Positions 32,590 to 45,268 of a DNA stretch of 64,000 nt are shown piece by piece. The stretch lies in contig OY829326.1 in assembly GCA_963691655.1 (NCBI GenBank), positions 56,227,776 to 56,291,775 on the forward strand. The letters are read 5' to 3'. This DNA is from Toxonevra muliebris (taxonomy: Eukaryota; Arthropoda; Insecta; Diptera; Pallopteridae). How positions within the stretch are numbered: the first letter of the stretch is position 1; every line of letters starts with the position of its first letter. A program made the translations under genes and the position numbers. The notes beneath the pieces are model-generated. The model did no database searches, was not told where the DNA came from, and saw only the letters and a list, made by a program, of their open reading frames with translations.

Positions 32590-33300
32590 AGCAACTTCCG
32601 AAACAAAATTAAGGGGTAAAGCCCCCCTAAATTAAGAAAGACGGTATCGGGAGTTTTTGGGACTGAGAAATATGTTTTTGATATTTATTTTTTTTTATTT
32701 TCTATACCTTATCAAAAATATCTGCCCATGATAAATTACTACATTCTTAAGGTTTAATAAGAAAATAAATTCAAATCTTGTTTCATAAACAGAATTTAAA
32801 GGAATTTCAAAATATTTCATTAATAGAAGATTTAATGAATTACAAGTCAGCGAACAGAAACTGATTAAACAATTTACATATATAAATATAAATGTATTTA
32901 TATTTACATAAAATTTGCAATTATTATAATGTAATAAAATATATACATTGTTTGTTTGTACAGATAGTTTATAAATAATATTTACTATCAATTGTAAGAG
33001 CAGCTGTGATTTGACCCATATACACATTACATTTGTGGTGAATAATATAAAAAAAATTCATATGTTTAAACAACAACACAACAGCGACATACATATTTTC
33101 TATATACTGTTACAAAGTAATAATAATAATTTTCTGATAATATTAAAAATAAAAAAAATTAGAGAAAAAAAAAACAATTGAGTATCTTTGTTGGCAAAAC
33201 ACCATAACTCAAGTTAAAAAATATTAATAAAATAATTTTCATTATATTTAAATATTAGGATACTAGAAATTAAAAAAATATATATATAAGATTTGGAATT
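32590..33300. other. No gene seen
   Basis: AT-rich, homopolymer-rich. The minus-strand frame at 32695-33027 is hydrophobic low-complexity translation and is not called. Confidence 0.55.
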
Positions 33301-33311
33301 ACATATGTGCC

Positions 33312-33793
33312 TAGGGTTGCCAGACGGTCTTGATTCAGATTTGAAAAAATGTGTTTATTTATTATTACTAAGCCAGAAGTCTGAGGCGCTGAAAATATTT
33401 ATGCATCGGTAAAGTATAAGTACTACGCTGATTATCAGCTGTCACTCAAAACTTAAAAGAAGCAAAATTTAAAAATGAAGTATAAGATTTTTCAAAATGA
33501 TCCAGCTCACGGACGGTAATCGCAAGAGCTGTAATATTTTGGAAACCATCATAAAATAGACCGTGGTTCATTTTCAGAGGTGTACAACAATTACAATTTT
33601 TTATGTATGGAACTAGAGGCACTTTAATGTATTTATGTATATGAGTATACACATACATAAATATATAATTTTTTTTATTTATAGTTTTTTGTTGTGCGAA
33701 AAAATTTGTTTCCAATGTCCAGATGAAAGCTGAAAAATCCCGATATTTTATCTCAATGTCCAGATGAAACTCGATCTGCATCTTGCAACCCTA
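33312..33793. mobile_element. Probable hAT-like nonautonomous element, 482 bp
   Basis: The ends TAGGGTTGCCAGACG and, inverted, TAGGGTTGCAAGATG resemble the common hAT terminus CAGGGTTGCCA. The flanks TATGTGCC and TATGGATC share five of eight positions, a weak 8-bp duplication. Near the right end CAATGTCCAGATGAAA occurs twice in direct orientation. Confidence 0.55.
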
Positions 33794-33846
33794 TATGGAT
33801 CTAATATTTTATGAATATTTTGCGTTCTGACATTTTTATAGTTTAA

Positions 33847-34333
33847 CTCTTTCATACCCAATGTTGCGTATATGCAACATTCACTTTAATGTGTCATAAA
33901 ATAGGTGTTGAACAAATTTCAGCATTCAGTTCTGTTATATATTTTACACGTTCGCTGATTGCCGAACATTTGAAATTTTTTGCTTATGTAATTTTTTTAA
34001 TGTTTTTTCTTTGAGGTCCCGCAAAAAACCTAAGTGCAAATTTTTGTAGTAAAATATTTTACACTATTTTTTGAAAAAAAAAAATAGTCAAAGGGCTAGC
34101 CCGGCGTCAATGAACATGCGTGTATTACACCCGAGCTGTGCAGTGATTTTAGATAAATTTTGTTGAAGTTATCTTTTTGTTTCAAAAAAATATATTTTAA
34201 AGGAGGAGAATATTTTTATATTATTTTTTTTGTTCACACTTAAAATATGTTTTATGAAATTAAAAAAGAAAACTTTAAACAAAAAAATCTTAAAGATTTA
34301 TTGACAATGTGATTTATGTTCATTGACGACGGG
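33847..34333. mobile_element. Possible TTAA-flanked element, 487 bp
   Basis: TTAA lies at 33843-33846 and 34334-34337. The ends are CTCTTTCATACCCAATG and, inverted, CCCGTCGTCAATGAACAT, with weak similarity to each other. TGTTGCGTATATGCAACA near the left end is a nearly perfect palindrome, and GTCAATGAACAT recurs internally. Assignment as piggyBac-like is tentative. Confidence 0.4.
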
Positions 34334-34339
34334 TTAACT

Positions 34340-35930
34340 TTGTAAACGTGTTTCAAACTACGAGTGTTCACACGAATCTTCAAGCTTCGTATAGTTTGTT
34401 GTAGAAAACACGAAAAAGATCTACACTCACTAACTGCTTTGGGATTGGTATTGGCGACTACGTTAGAACACGTGCTACACGTGTATCTGAAAGTTCGGAT
34501 TTCATACTTTGCATACTTTTATTCAACATTATACACTTCGCTTGACAAACAAACAACAGAAAAATGTACTTAGGCTGTTATGCCTTTTTGCTAATGCTAA
34601 AAAAAAATTAAAATAATAAAAAAAATAAAATAAAATTATGTACAAAGATAATGGAAAAAAATATTGGTTCGGATTTTAATTGTATTTTTAATTGCTTTAT
34701 AATTGTTTTTTCTTTCTTTTTTTTTTTGGTGTCTGTTTGTTTTTGTAGTATGGTTTGTTTTTTGTTTTCAATGTTATTTAAAAACTTTTACTTTTAACAC
34801 ACCATTTTTAGGGTGGATCATCAAACTATCATTCGTATATTTTTATATCTATTGTTAAATTGTTGGTGATTAAAATGAGATTTTCATTTTTTTGTGTATT
34901 GAAGTGATAAAGCGAAATAAATTTTAATAATAAAGATTTGTAATAAAGTTAATTGAATAAATTTACAATTGTGTATAAAAATGAAAAGATAGAGCAATAA
35001 ACTTAATGAGTTGTATTGATGTGCAAATATTGGTGTTACATTTATTGGGAGTCAATGTTACTGGAATATGGATTCTTCCATCGCAACATTATTCCGTCTG
35101 TGATTGCAATACTCTAGCTAATTTTAATTTCGATGTTTCATTCCTTTTCATAAGGGACAAAACAACAACACCGAGCAACATATGTTATTGATAATACAAA
35201 TACTTCACAGTGAAAGAAATTCTTTGTGCTAATTTAAAATGTTTTTGCTTCTTGGGAAGTTTTAAAAATTGAAAAAAGCGTAGTGAATATTTCACGAAGT
35301 GTTTGTGAAACTTTGAAAAAGTGAAAATGCTGTTTTCACAAAAAAAATAATGTAAAAAGGAAAAAGTTGAGTTGAGTTGAGTTTCTTTAAATTTTCTACG
35401 GCAAATGCCATAGAGCAAAAATTAATAGAAATTGCTAAGCGAAATAATGAAGTGAAAACACTGAGAGGGAAGTAAAATCTGAAATAGGTGCATTTTATTA
35501 GCTATTTTATATCAAATATTTAACTTTAACTCACAGGGTTCTCTGAAGCAAAGCCAAAACTGCAGCATGATGTTATTCACACAGTGTACCCGAATATCAC
35601 TGTACACAAAAAATAAATGCAAAGGTAGGTTCCCGCATTTGCATTTAGTGACTACATTTTTCCGACGTATTTCTTTCATTTCAATTTATTTACAGTGTGC
35701 CGATCAGCTAATTGAAAAAAAAAATACTTCGGCCAATCAGCATTCGAGATGATAATGGCGTACACGAAGATGAGCAAAACGAACATTTTTCTAACTCGGA
35801 AAGCGAAATCTTGTATATGTTATTTGTTGCAAATAAAATGTGTTTAAACCAGAGTTTCAGGGTTGGAAACTTTAGTAACTTTGACAGTTGCCATTGTATA
35901 AATGTCAGATTTAACAAGCGTGCTCTATAA
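34340..35930. other. No gene seen
   Basis: AT-rich with several short frames lacking any recognisable motif. The frames at 35708-35930 overlap on opposite strands and are not supported. Confidence 0.5.
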
Positions 35931-35948
35931 ACGTGGGAAATTTACCAT

Positions 35949-36440
35949 GGAACGCTACACGGTGAAAGAACGAATCCAAATGATTAAAATTTATTACGGA
36001 AACTTATGAGTAAAACCATCAAGCCGGACGCTTCCAGCATGGTCTGCCGAAAATATTGGATCTGTCAGTGAAAGTGTAGCGGAGAGCCCAAGAACATCAA
36101 TTGCATCTTTCTACGTCTAGAGATCTTAATTTGAACGCTTATAAGATTCACTTAACTCAAGAATTGAAGTCTGGGGATCAAGGTCGGTTCGTGTAATTTC
36201 ACGTTTTGGTCTTCACGATCATGTGATTCGACGCCGTTGGAGTTTTTCTTTTGAGGTTTTGTTAAAAGTAAAATTTATGTTAACGTCTTCAAACGATTCG
36301 AGAATTTAAAGTTAACATTAGTGCCGCCGTAGCTAAAGTGAAGCCGGTTTTATGCCAAAAAGTCTCTAAAAAACTTTTAGAAAAGGGTGCTACAGTGCAA
36401 AAGGAGCCGTGGTGGCCATTTACATGATGTGTTATTCCAA
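35949..36440 (+). pseudogene. Tc1/mariner-type transposase relic, catalytic core deleted
   Basis: The N-terminus MERYTVKERIQMIKIYYGN (from 35949) is the helix-turn-helix start of a widespread insect transposase group. Then come SAENIGSVSE- and SVAESPRTSI-like segments and LNLNAYKIHLTQELK (about 36130-36170). The frame then jumps to C-terminal remnants, KGATVQKE and a diverged RAGGHLHDVLF-like end (about 36380-36435). The central DDE portion is missing and frames change several times. A decayed fossil. Confidence 0.65.
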
Positions 36441-36728
36441 TTTTCCTAGTCTCTACTATCCGAAAATGAATATTTTTGTTTTTTTTTGCTAAATTTGTGA
36501 GTTTTACTTAAAAAACAACGAACGCAGCAACTCTTATTACCTCCTAACACCCTTTATATTCTTGTCCGTGTTGTTGTTGTTGTTTAGTGCAGTGAAATTT
36601 TCGTATACAACTGAGATAATGGCCTCTTTAATGACGTCATATGTTTCAGATTTCAATTCAATTGACTCTAACCAGGCGAATAACTAATAATGCTTTCGAG
36701 TATAGATATTTACACAAAGATCTATTAA

Positions 36729-37161
36729 CCCTTTGCAGTCTCAGTACTTTTGAAATTTTTAACTATACAAAAATTTTAAAATAAATCACTGTTTATTATA
36801 TGATTTTCTAGTAATTTTAAAAGTGGTTTTGAAATTTTCAGGATTTCACCTAGTTTACGTCTTCTGGAAATTACTTACTTTTTCTTGAAAATTTGAAATC
36901 GGTGCCCGATTTTTGGGTTTTTATGTCCCTTTAAAGAGTTAAGTGAAGAATTAATACTAAAAGACTTTATTTGCTTTGAAAATTCTTACAAAACTGGCAC
37001 TGAGCATCACTTGGTTACCGGTGTTCCGTAAAAATGACGGCCTTAAAAGGCAAAGCAGGCATGCTTTGATGAAAAATTATAATCAGAAATAGGGCCAGTG
37101 AATACGTGTCGCAAGTTGGTTTTATGCTATTTTATACGGTTTTCCGATGAACCAGAAAGGT
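36729..37161. mobile_element. TTAA-flanked nonautonomous element, relative of 47171
   Basis: TTAA lies at 36725-36728 and 37162-37165. The ends are CCCTTTGCAGTC and, inverted, ACCTTTCTGGTTC. The middle matches 47171-47778 in order: TTAAGTGAAGAATTAATACTA, GGTTACCGGTG, then ATGMTTTGATGAAAAATT, and an end with GCTATTT..GGTTT. piggyBac-like. Confidence 0.6.
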
Positions 37162-37169
37162 TTAAAATA

Positions 37170-39740
37170 AATTGCAGAGTACTCTGACAGTGATAATTTT
37201 ATAAAGTTTTGCAATATATTGCTGATTAATCCTTCAATATTCTTTTTTAGATTAGATCCACAAGACTTTTCCATCCGATACGGTTCACAGATTTTGACTT
37301 AGTGGAGCCACAGCTGATATAGTATTTTCCAGATGCTTGGGTCTTTCGGGTTTTCTGGATTCGGGAACTGTTTTTCTGAAATTTTGAGAACCAATACTTT
37401 TTGGGCCAAGGAACTAGTTTTTAGCCTCAGTTTTGATTTGAAAAAAAAATTGGAAAAAAGTAAAAATTAAGAAATCAAGAAGTAGTTGAATTTTCCCTTG
37501 TAATGAAGTGATTTGTGCTGACTGGTTGGACTTAATTGAAACTTTGTTCATCGAGATTTTTTGAAGCAACGAATTCATTGTGGACCTATAGTTCGATTTA
37601 AGAAATATTCTAAACGGTGCTAAAAGACAGTACAAATTTTAAAAAGCTCAAAGTTAAGAGTAGGAATTTTTTAAAACAAATAGTGTCAACCATCTTGTAC
37701 TTACCCTTCTTTTTCTCAAAAAACTCTATCTTCATGGGGAATTCAAAAGTCCCCTGTATATCTATCCACTCTAATATCCAACACTATTGTAATTTAGAGA
37801 GACCAAGCAAAGGGATGTTTTTTTTTTTTGAAATAGTAACTTATGAAATTTTATTTGAATAAAATAATAATTAAAAAATTTTCCGTTTCTAAGAAGCATA
37901 AATTTTTTGCTCTTTTTTTTCAATTAATCAATAATTTCAATGAAATCACTACTTCTGTCTATACAAGCACTAATTACCCTAACCTTCAAATTCGAGTTCT
38001 CTAAAAAAAAAAGATCAAATAATTAGCTGAAGGGGAATGAAATAAACAATAATTTTATTACAATTGAATAAAATTATTGCATTTCATCATGTGACGCCAA
38101 ACAGAGGCCTACGAGTCAATGATTTTCAAACGAAAAATAATAAAAAATAAAGAAATTGTTAATAAATATTTTTAACATTAACTCACAGTCATAAAAAACA
38201 TAGGCAACAAAAGTAGGTACCTAATAATTTAAAAAAAAAAAAAAAACAAGAAATGAAAAGAGTTAATACAAAACAATGAAAAGTTAATTTTATATTTGTT
38301 TGTTGCCAACAATTGACCGCAGCAGCAAAAAAAAAAAAACAAAAAAAAACAATAACAGAAAAAAAAAATTCAGTTAATACTTGTACTTGGTATAATGATG
38401 GTGCGATAACTTGATGGCGATTGCTACAATGATGATGATGATGATGACTAATTATACCAAAATCAAGAACAAACTATAAGCATATAAATGCGTGTATGAT
38501 TTAATTGGGGTTGCCAGAGAGTTTTTTTTTTTTTTAAAACAGAGCAACTGCAAAGTACAATAAAGAGAAAAAGGAAACCAAAACATCCATCAAAAATCCA
38601 ATGTTTTCAATTAAAGCTTTTGCCTAATTTCAAACTTATTGCTAAGTGCTTGAAGTACTTCCATACACTATGCTGGGATACACAATTTCTCATAAAAACT
38701 GGCAAGTCTATTTTTAAATATTTTTTTTTCTTTTGTTTTGCGTATAAGCATTTGTTTTTCTTTTGAATTTTTGTTGTTGTTGTGTTTTTTGTGCTTTGCT
38801 GCCGGCCGGCAAATTTGATTTACGCTTAAAGCACTAGTTCTCTCCCCTCCTTCCTGCCTGCTTGCCTATCTTTGTCTGTCTGGCTATGTGTTTGTCTTAC
38901 GTGGTGCTGCCGGCATCTGTCACAGTAGCCGGCCGCAGTTCATGTCTTACAACATTCTAGTATTTCTCTTTTTCTTTTGCTTCATTTTGCTTCTGCATTT
39001 TTTTTTATTTTTTGCTTGCTTGTGTTTTATTTCTAAAGGTTTATCACAATTCTATTGTAAATAATTTTTGTATTTTTTTCTTCTTCTTTTGAATTAGAAT
39101 AATCTTTATAGCCACGTGTGTGTGAGTGTCTGTGCAAGTGTTTAGTTTTTATTGCTATTTATTTTGGGGTGTCTGAAAATGAAGCGCCGCCAATATGTTT
39201 TTTTTTTTTTTTTTTTTTTGAAGTGTTTTTAATAACTCATATTAGATTTTATGTACTATTTTTAAGTTCTTTGATATTTATTTGATGAATTTTGTATACA
39301 CTCTACATTCTCTGCTGGTTTTTGTAATAAAGATTGGTATCGGCAGATAAGTTCAATTAGTTTTTTTTTTTTAAACTAATACAGAATACGCTTAACAAAG
39401 TCACCTTTTTTTTTTGAGAGATGTTCTCTGGGAGATATACAGTTATACAGTGCAAATCAAAAGCAACAAATCTAGATTTTTATGTTTTTTATTTATTTTT
39501 ATTTAAAAGAAAACGGATTTAATTCGTTCTTAATTGATCAAATTATATAATGAAAAACTTAAAAATTAGAAAAAAAATATCCCAAAAAAAAATCATTTTA
39601 AAGAAATCAATGAAATATGCACTTAGAGCTATGCAAAACAAAAGCTTGATGAATATCCTTTTGGGTGCTATTTCAATGTGGTACAATATATATATTTATT
39701 TCATAGAAAGGATAATGACATTGAACAATTTAATTTATCC
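37170..39740. other. No gene; homopolymers and simple repeats
   Basis: AT-rich with poly-A/T tracts (38232-38246, 38529-38536, 39199-39220) and GAT repeats near 38432-38448. No supported reading frame. Confidence 0.6.
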
Positions 39741-39749
39741 AATTGCAAA

Positions 39750-41170
39750 AAATTTCGCCCCCATGGAACCGATGCCGCGCTGACGAAATTATGATTCCTA
39801 TTGTCCTTACGAACAAAAAATGCTTCTACGACATAGGTCTAAAATGAACTTCGAGGCTCCGGAATTTGAGTTTTATGGAAAATGTTCGTTTTATATAGAA
39901 TTTTTAAGACACTTGGAATTTTTGTAAGTATTTTTTTTGTGAAAATTGGTACTCGGGGATTTTTTCGTACGAGAATTTTTTTTTTTATATTTATTTTAAC
40001 TCACGCATCCGATAAGGGCCGCCATCGAACATTTTTTAAAATTTATTTTACAGTTTTTAGTGCTAATTTTATTCAAAAACATAAATTTTTCTTTTTTTTC
40101 TTACTTCATTCATTTATTACACTGTGCAACAGCTAAAATCGCACTGTCGATTTTATATATGGTTTTGAGTAATTTGGGGTAGCTGCCATCACGTCAGGTT
40201 TTCGAGATAACGATACATGAAATCATGAAAATGGCTTTAATAAGACTGTACCAAGACATTCTTAATTTATGTCTTATCGTTGTTGGTGTCTATAGAAAAG
40301 TTTTTAAGTAGAAAAAGAAGCACATTTTTTGTGAATACAAGAATCTTCCATCTAAGCTCCATACCCCAAATTTTGGAAGCATTTTAAGTACAGCTTTGAA
40401 CAATATTGCCTACAGGCTAAAGCAATGATAAAAGTTTAAAGAAAGTTTGCTTATCAAAAAGTATGGGGGGGTCCTAAAACATCAAAACACCCTCTACCCC
40501 TTTATTTTTGGAAAAATTACCTCACAAAGTATGAGCAGTATGAGCAAAGGGGTTATAAAAAAAAAAAAAAATTTTCAGGGTTAATTTTTTAAAAAATGTT
40601 AGACCTAGGTAATTTTGACCTTCGGTGACCCCAACTACTTTTCGATGTGGGACATTTTTGCCAAAACCCAGTGATAGGTTTCGCGATCGTTTACCCGGTA
40701 TAGTCATATATCGAATAGAAGCTTCATATAACACCCCAAAAGGCGGGTAAGAGGGTTGGTGGAGTGTATCTGTCTAAATAATTTTTTCCTCCTTTCCATA
40801 ATAAACAACTTTCTCCTAGCGACATGTACAAAGTCAAATAAAAAAATTTTATATTGGTCCAATATATCGTATACCCATATCGGGGATCTCAGACATGACA
40901 AAGGCAATCTGAGTACAGGGTCGGATTCAGCGACCCCAAATTACCCTTAAAAAGTAATCCATTCGACACTTGAAATTTACTTTTGTGCTGTGTAATTACA
41001 AAAATTCAAAATGCTTCTTTGAAAATTCAACATAAACCGAACATTTTCCATAAAAATCAATGTCCGAAACCTCGAAATTCATTTTGGACCTATGTCGTGG
41101 AAGAACTTTTTGTTCGTAATGACCGGAGGAATCATAATTTTGACGGTGCGGTAGCGAAAAATTTAAGTCT
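39750..41170. repeat. Long inverted repeat (foldback), ~1.4 kb, arms with protein-level similarity
   Basis: The left arm (about 39750-39928) and right arm (about 40992-41170) are inverted and roughly 75-80% identical. Translated outward-in they give RHRSKMNFEAPEFEFYGKCS and RHRSKMNFEVSDIDFYGKCS; several differences are synonymous. The left arm continues with GTAAGTAT, a good splice donor. The inverted similarity goes on inside as CACTGTGCAACAG.../CACAGCACAAAAG... (40120-40992) with GTAATTTGGGGTMGCTG on both sides. The origin of the protein segment is unknown to me. Confidence 0.7.
40120..40992. mobile_element. Inner CACTG-type element within the foldback
   Basis: The left end CACTGTGCAACAGCTAAAA and, inverted, right end CACAGCACAAAAGTAAA resemble the ends of the 25469 element and the terminus near 44576. 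Flanks are TTA and TAA, so the duplication is not clean. No coding capacity. Confidence 0.45.
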
Positions 41171-41289
41171 ATACAAATCGCCCCGGCTTTCAATTTTGAC
41201 CCCTACCCCCCTGGTCGTAACACATTGCAAAAAATTTCCCCCCTCCTCCCCCCTCCCTAATAACGTAACAAATTTTTATTTCTGAAATT

Positions 41290-42960
41290 TTTTTTTTTTA
41301 ATTTAACCTATTTATATCGATGTCTTTTGAATCAGTTAACCAATTAAAACTCCGATTATACATGTTTCCTATCACAATACCTTTCATTTAGTTTTAAGAA
41401 CAACCGGACATTTCCAGCCCGAGATATAATTTTCAAATAGCCATGATTTTCGAATTCAGCGGAAGAAAATTAGTTTTATAAACTAGTGAATTTTTGAAGT
41501 CATCTGTATTTGATAGTATAATATCGACGTTATGCAACGCAGCTGATGAAAATAATAAAACCTGACCAACAGACCAAAATGGGTTAACAAAACCAGAGAA
41601 GATAAGATAGCACAAAACCCGGCCGTATTCGGTATTTCTGACCATCATGTAAAAAAATTCCTTCCCATTGAGAACCAAAAACATTGACTCATAAATTTCC
41701 ATAGAAAGTAAGCCAAAAATTCGCAATATGCTCATGTAAGTAACTATAAGAAATTCTTAATATAAAAGTTTAATTATTACCGGCCGGCCGACCGTATAAA
41801 CCTATTCTATATTTTTTAACAAATTACCCATGCACACAATTGGTTAACCTTTTTTTTCTTTTTATTTTGCCCCATTGATTACCTTCAGCAATTAATTTGT
41901 ATAATTTTCTTTTTTGACATTTCGACAACAACAGTGACTTCATTTATTTTTACATATATTTCTAATTCATTGTAGCTAGCATCTTTTTGTTTAATTTTAA
42001 GGTTTATAATTAAAGTTCGCAAACGTGCCATGCCACACACCCCCCGGCTGCCCCTCATAGAAAGAAAACCAAACAGAAAAAAAAGAGAAGAAAATATGGG
42101 TGAACAAAAAAAAAAAAAAACAAAAAGAAACAAAACTTCAAAATAAAAAAATAAATTTGCATTTGTCTTAAATTTGATGTTAATTAACGCTTAATATTTT
42201 ATAGTAAAATTATGCAAATCACTGAAGCGGCGCTTTCAAACATAACCACACACCACACAGACAAAAGAGTACAACCAAACAAATGAAAAAAAGCAAAGTA
42301 ATATAATTAAAAGCAAAAAGGGGCTGGGCTACAGTGGGTGGTCTTTGTTTTCAGCACCTTTACATTTATTTTGTTTTTTTTTTTTGTTTTATATTTTGTG
42401 TTTAGCTTTTTTTGTGGTTTTTTATTTTCATGAATTTTTGTTTTCTTTCATTTGCATGTGTTTTATATTTTTTATTTTTTTTTTTTTTGGTTTTAACAAA
42501 AATAAGCAATAATTTTTAATGAAGTTGTTACTTTACTGTTGTTATACTTTTCACGTTGAGTTTTGTTTATTTAACATATTTAATTTATTATTTTCCTATT
42601 GTTTAATTGAACTAAATTTTTCAAAAGGGCATGCAAATAAAACGGAAATTATTATAAATATGAGAAATTAATTATAATGTAAATATATAAATAAAAAACT
42701 GCTCGTAATTAAATTGTAAAAAAGATAAATTTATATGTTTAACTTTTATGTCAATAGCCAAGTTTTACAAATTCTACTCAACAACCAGCATACCTGGATA
42801 TCCTTTCATATAGTTTTCAGTATTTTTTCAACAAAAATTTAATTTCAGTAGGCTATGTAAATATTTTTTTATATAAATTAACACTTCACCTTAAATATGC
42901 TTTTTAAAACACTCAAGTCAAAAAACGTAATTTCAACATCAGAAAATGTTAATTCATAGT
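41290..42960. other. No gene seen
   Basis: AT-rich, many A/T homopolymers (42108-42120, 42476-42488). Minus-strand frames at 41433-41735 and 41885-42133 lack recognisable motifs. Confidence 0.55.
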
Positions 42961-42999
42961 CTGACAATATTAACACAAAGTTAGAAAATTTCATTTATA

Positions 43000-44130
43000 A
43001 ATTGGGGAATATAAGTTCAAATTCAGAAATTATTATTTGATATGGAAAATAAAAAAATTTCACTGAAAATCTCAGAATATCATTGAAAATAAAAAAAAAA
43101 TTATTGAAATTCAGAGAATGTAAATACAAAAACCAAACAATTCATTTGAAACCAGAAAATGAAAATTCAAAATCAGGAAATGTCATTGAAATTTAAAAAA
43201 TATCAGTGAAATTCAGAGGATATCAATTCCTTTAAAAAAAATATACTTAAAAAATCAGAGAATGTCAACTCAAAACCAGAAAATATCATTGAAAATAAGA
43301 AAATGTCATTCGACAATCAGAGAATGCCAATTCAAAATCAGAAATTCAAATAGAAAAATCAGAGTGTTTCCATTCAATGTTGGAAAACATCATTTCAAAA
43401 TCGAAAAATGTCAATTCAAAATCTGAAAATATTAATAAAATTTTAGAAAGTATCAGCGATATTCTGAAAATGTAATTTGAAATTCAAAGAATATGAATTC
43501 AAAATAAAAATATATAATTTGAAAATCGGAAAATAGCAATTTAGGAAATCATGCAAATCAGGAAATATCACAAAAACTAGAAAACATTCAAATTTAGCAA
43601 ATATCAATACAATTTAATATCATTTTTAAATCATAGTAATTCAAAGTTGCAGAATATGCTTTTAAAATCGGAAATGTTATTTCAAAGTCTTAAATTATTA
43701 ATATACTAAGAAATTCATTGAAATTCAGAGAATATCTATTCAAAATCGGAAAATATCATTAAAATCAGAAAATATTAATTCAAGATCAGAAAATATGAGT
43801 AGCAATCAGAAATTTTTACAGAAAATCAGAGAACACAAATTCAATATCAGAAAGTATAATTTTAAAATCAGAAAATATCAATTCGAGAACAGAAAATGTC
43901 ATTGAAAATCAAAATATAAATATAAAATTAAAAAATGTTATTAAAAATCAAAAATTATCAACTCTAAATCAGAAAATATTCTTGAAATTCAGAGAATATC
44001 CATTCAAAATCCGAAGATATCATTAAAACTAGAAAATTTTAATTCATGATCAGAAAATATGAGTAGAAAACAGAAAATATAATTTAACAACCAGAATATC
44101 AATTGGAATCAGAAAATGTTCTTGAAATGG
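43000..44130. repeat. Degenerate short-period tandem array (AAAATCAGAAAATATCATT-like)
   Basis: About 1.1 kb of imperfect units near 20-25 bp, consensus AAAATCAGAAAATATCA plus ATTCA or TTGAA spacers. No reading frame. Same style as the array at 20740 but a different unit. Confidence 0.8.
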
Positions 44131-44139
44131 ATAGAATAT

Positions 44140-44576
44140 CAGAAAAACATTTTTTTTTTTCGGTTTTTGTGTTTTTACTCATTTTATGAGTTTTTCAAAC
44201 GTCTTCAACAAAAACAAAATTTTAAAAAATTAAAAAAATTTAAAAAAAAATCTCCAAATTTTTTTTTTACCCTAAATTTGTCAAAAAATTCATAAAAAAA
44301 AGATTGTGAAAACACAAACCGAACAAAAAATTTTTTCCAGCAAAGCATTTTTTTAAAAAATTTTGACCGCAAAAATTTTCTTGTTCCAATCGTTGTAAAA
44401 ACTCATAAAACGTTTAAAAAAAACAAAAAGTCGAAAAAAAATTTTCATCAATTTTTAAAAAATCATAAAATCATGGATATCACAAAAGTTCGATCTGATC
44501 GAAAACAATTTCAGAAAAACCATATTAGAACTCAGAAATTTTATTATAGGCCCATTTTGTTGCGCAGTGAAATTGG
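44140..44576. mobile_element. Possible truncated CACTG-type element
   Basis: The right terminus, inverted, reads CACTGCGCAACAAAATGGGC (ending 44572), matching the 25469 element. Inside are inverted ACTCATTTTATGAG and AACTCATAAAACGTTT words. No left terminus was found. Confidence 0.4.
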
Positions 44577-44618
44577 AGAATATCAATTCGAAAATTTTAT
44601 CATGGGTCACTGACTTAA

Positions 44619-45059
44619 CCCGGATAAGTCCAATGCCCTATGTGTAGTACGCTTCAGAAAGTTATGATCGAAACTATTCTCTAATATTTTTAATTTGGAA
44701 ATTTCTTCCAAATTTGACAGTTCACATATACAAATTAATTATTTAAAATTAATAGGCTTTGAATGAACAATGATGCCAGAAAAATATCAAAACGTTTTGG
44801 AGCCCGCTATGGTTCCTCATCAATGATCTTTGTAATAGTTCCCTCATTTCAACAATCTATATAAGTGAAAATATTGTAAAGTAAGTGAGAATTACAAGAC
44901 AATTATTTTGACTGAAGAGTATTATTAAAAGGATCTACCACTACCATTTTTGCTATTCTTCTATTGGTCAGATTTTGTTGAAAAAAAAAACTATTCTCAT
45001 TTAATCAAAATAAAACATTTCTAAAGTGTAGAACATATAGGACATTGGGTTTATCTGGG
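44619..45059. mobile_element. TTAA-type foldback MITE, copy 2 (long form)
   Basis: TTAA at 44615-44618 precedes CCCGGATAAGTCCAATGCCC. The right end, inverted, is CCCAGATAAACCCAATGTCC, followed by TTTA, a decayed TTAA. Ends match the copies at 8582 and 50084, but the interior is longer (441 bp). Confidence 0.7.
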
Positions 45060-45268
45060 TTTATATATTGGTGAATTTGGGCACAAGGTGGCATCACATT
45101 TTTTCACTACTACTTCAACTTTGACGTAGTCAGTAAGAAGAGTTAAGCGTTATGCGAATAATGGTGAAGTTCATTACTTTGCTACTTTTTCCTGCTACTG
45201 AGGCAAAAGCGCAAACAAAAATCGTAATGCTATTTGAGTTTTAAAGAACTTCTACTTCTTCATTTTAA

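Noticed and set aside
33446..33781. 111-codon minus-strand frame
   Set aside because: Falls within the probable hAT-like element and matches no transposase motif.
43000..44130. Possible CRISPR-like array
   Set aside because: Units are degenerate without distinct repeats and spacers, and the genome is eukaryotic.
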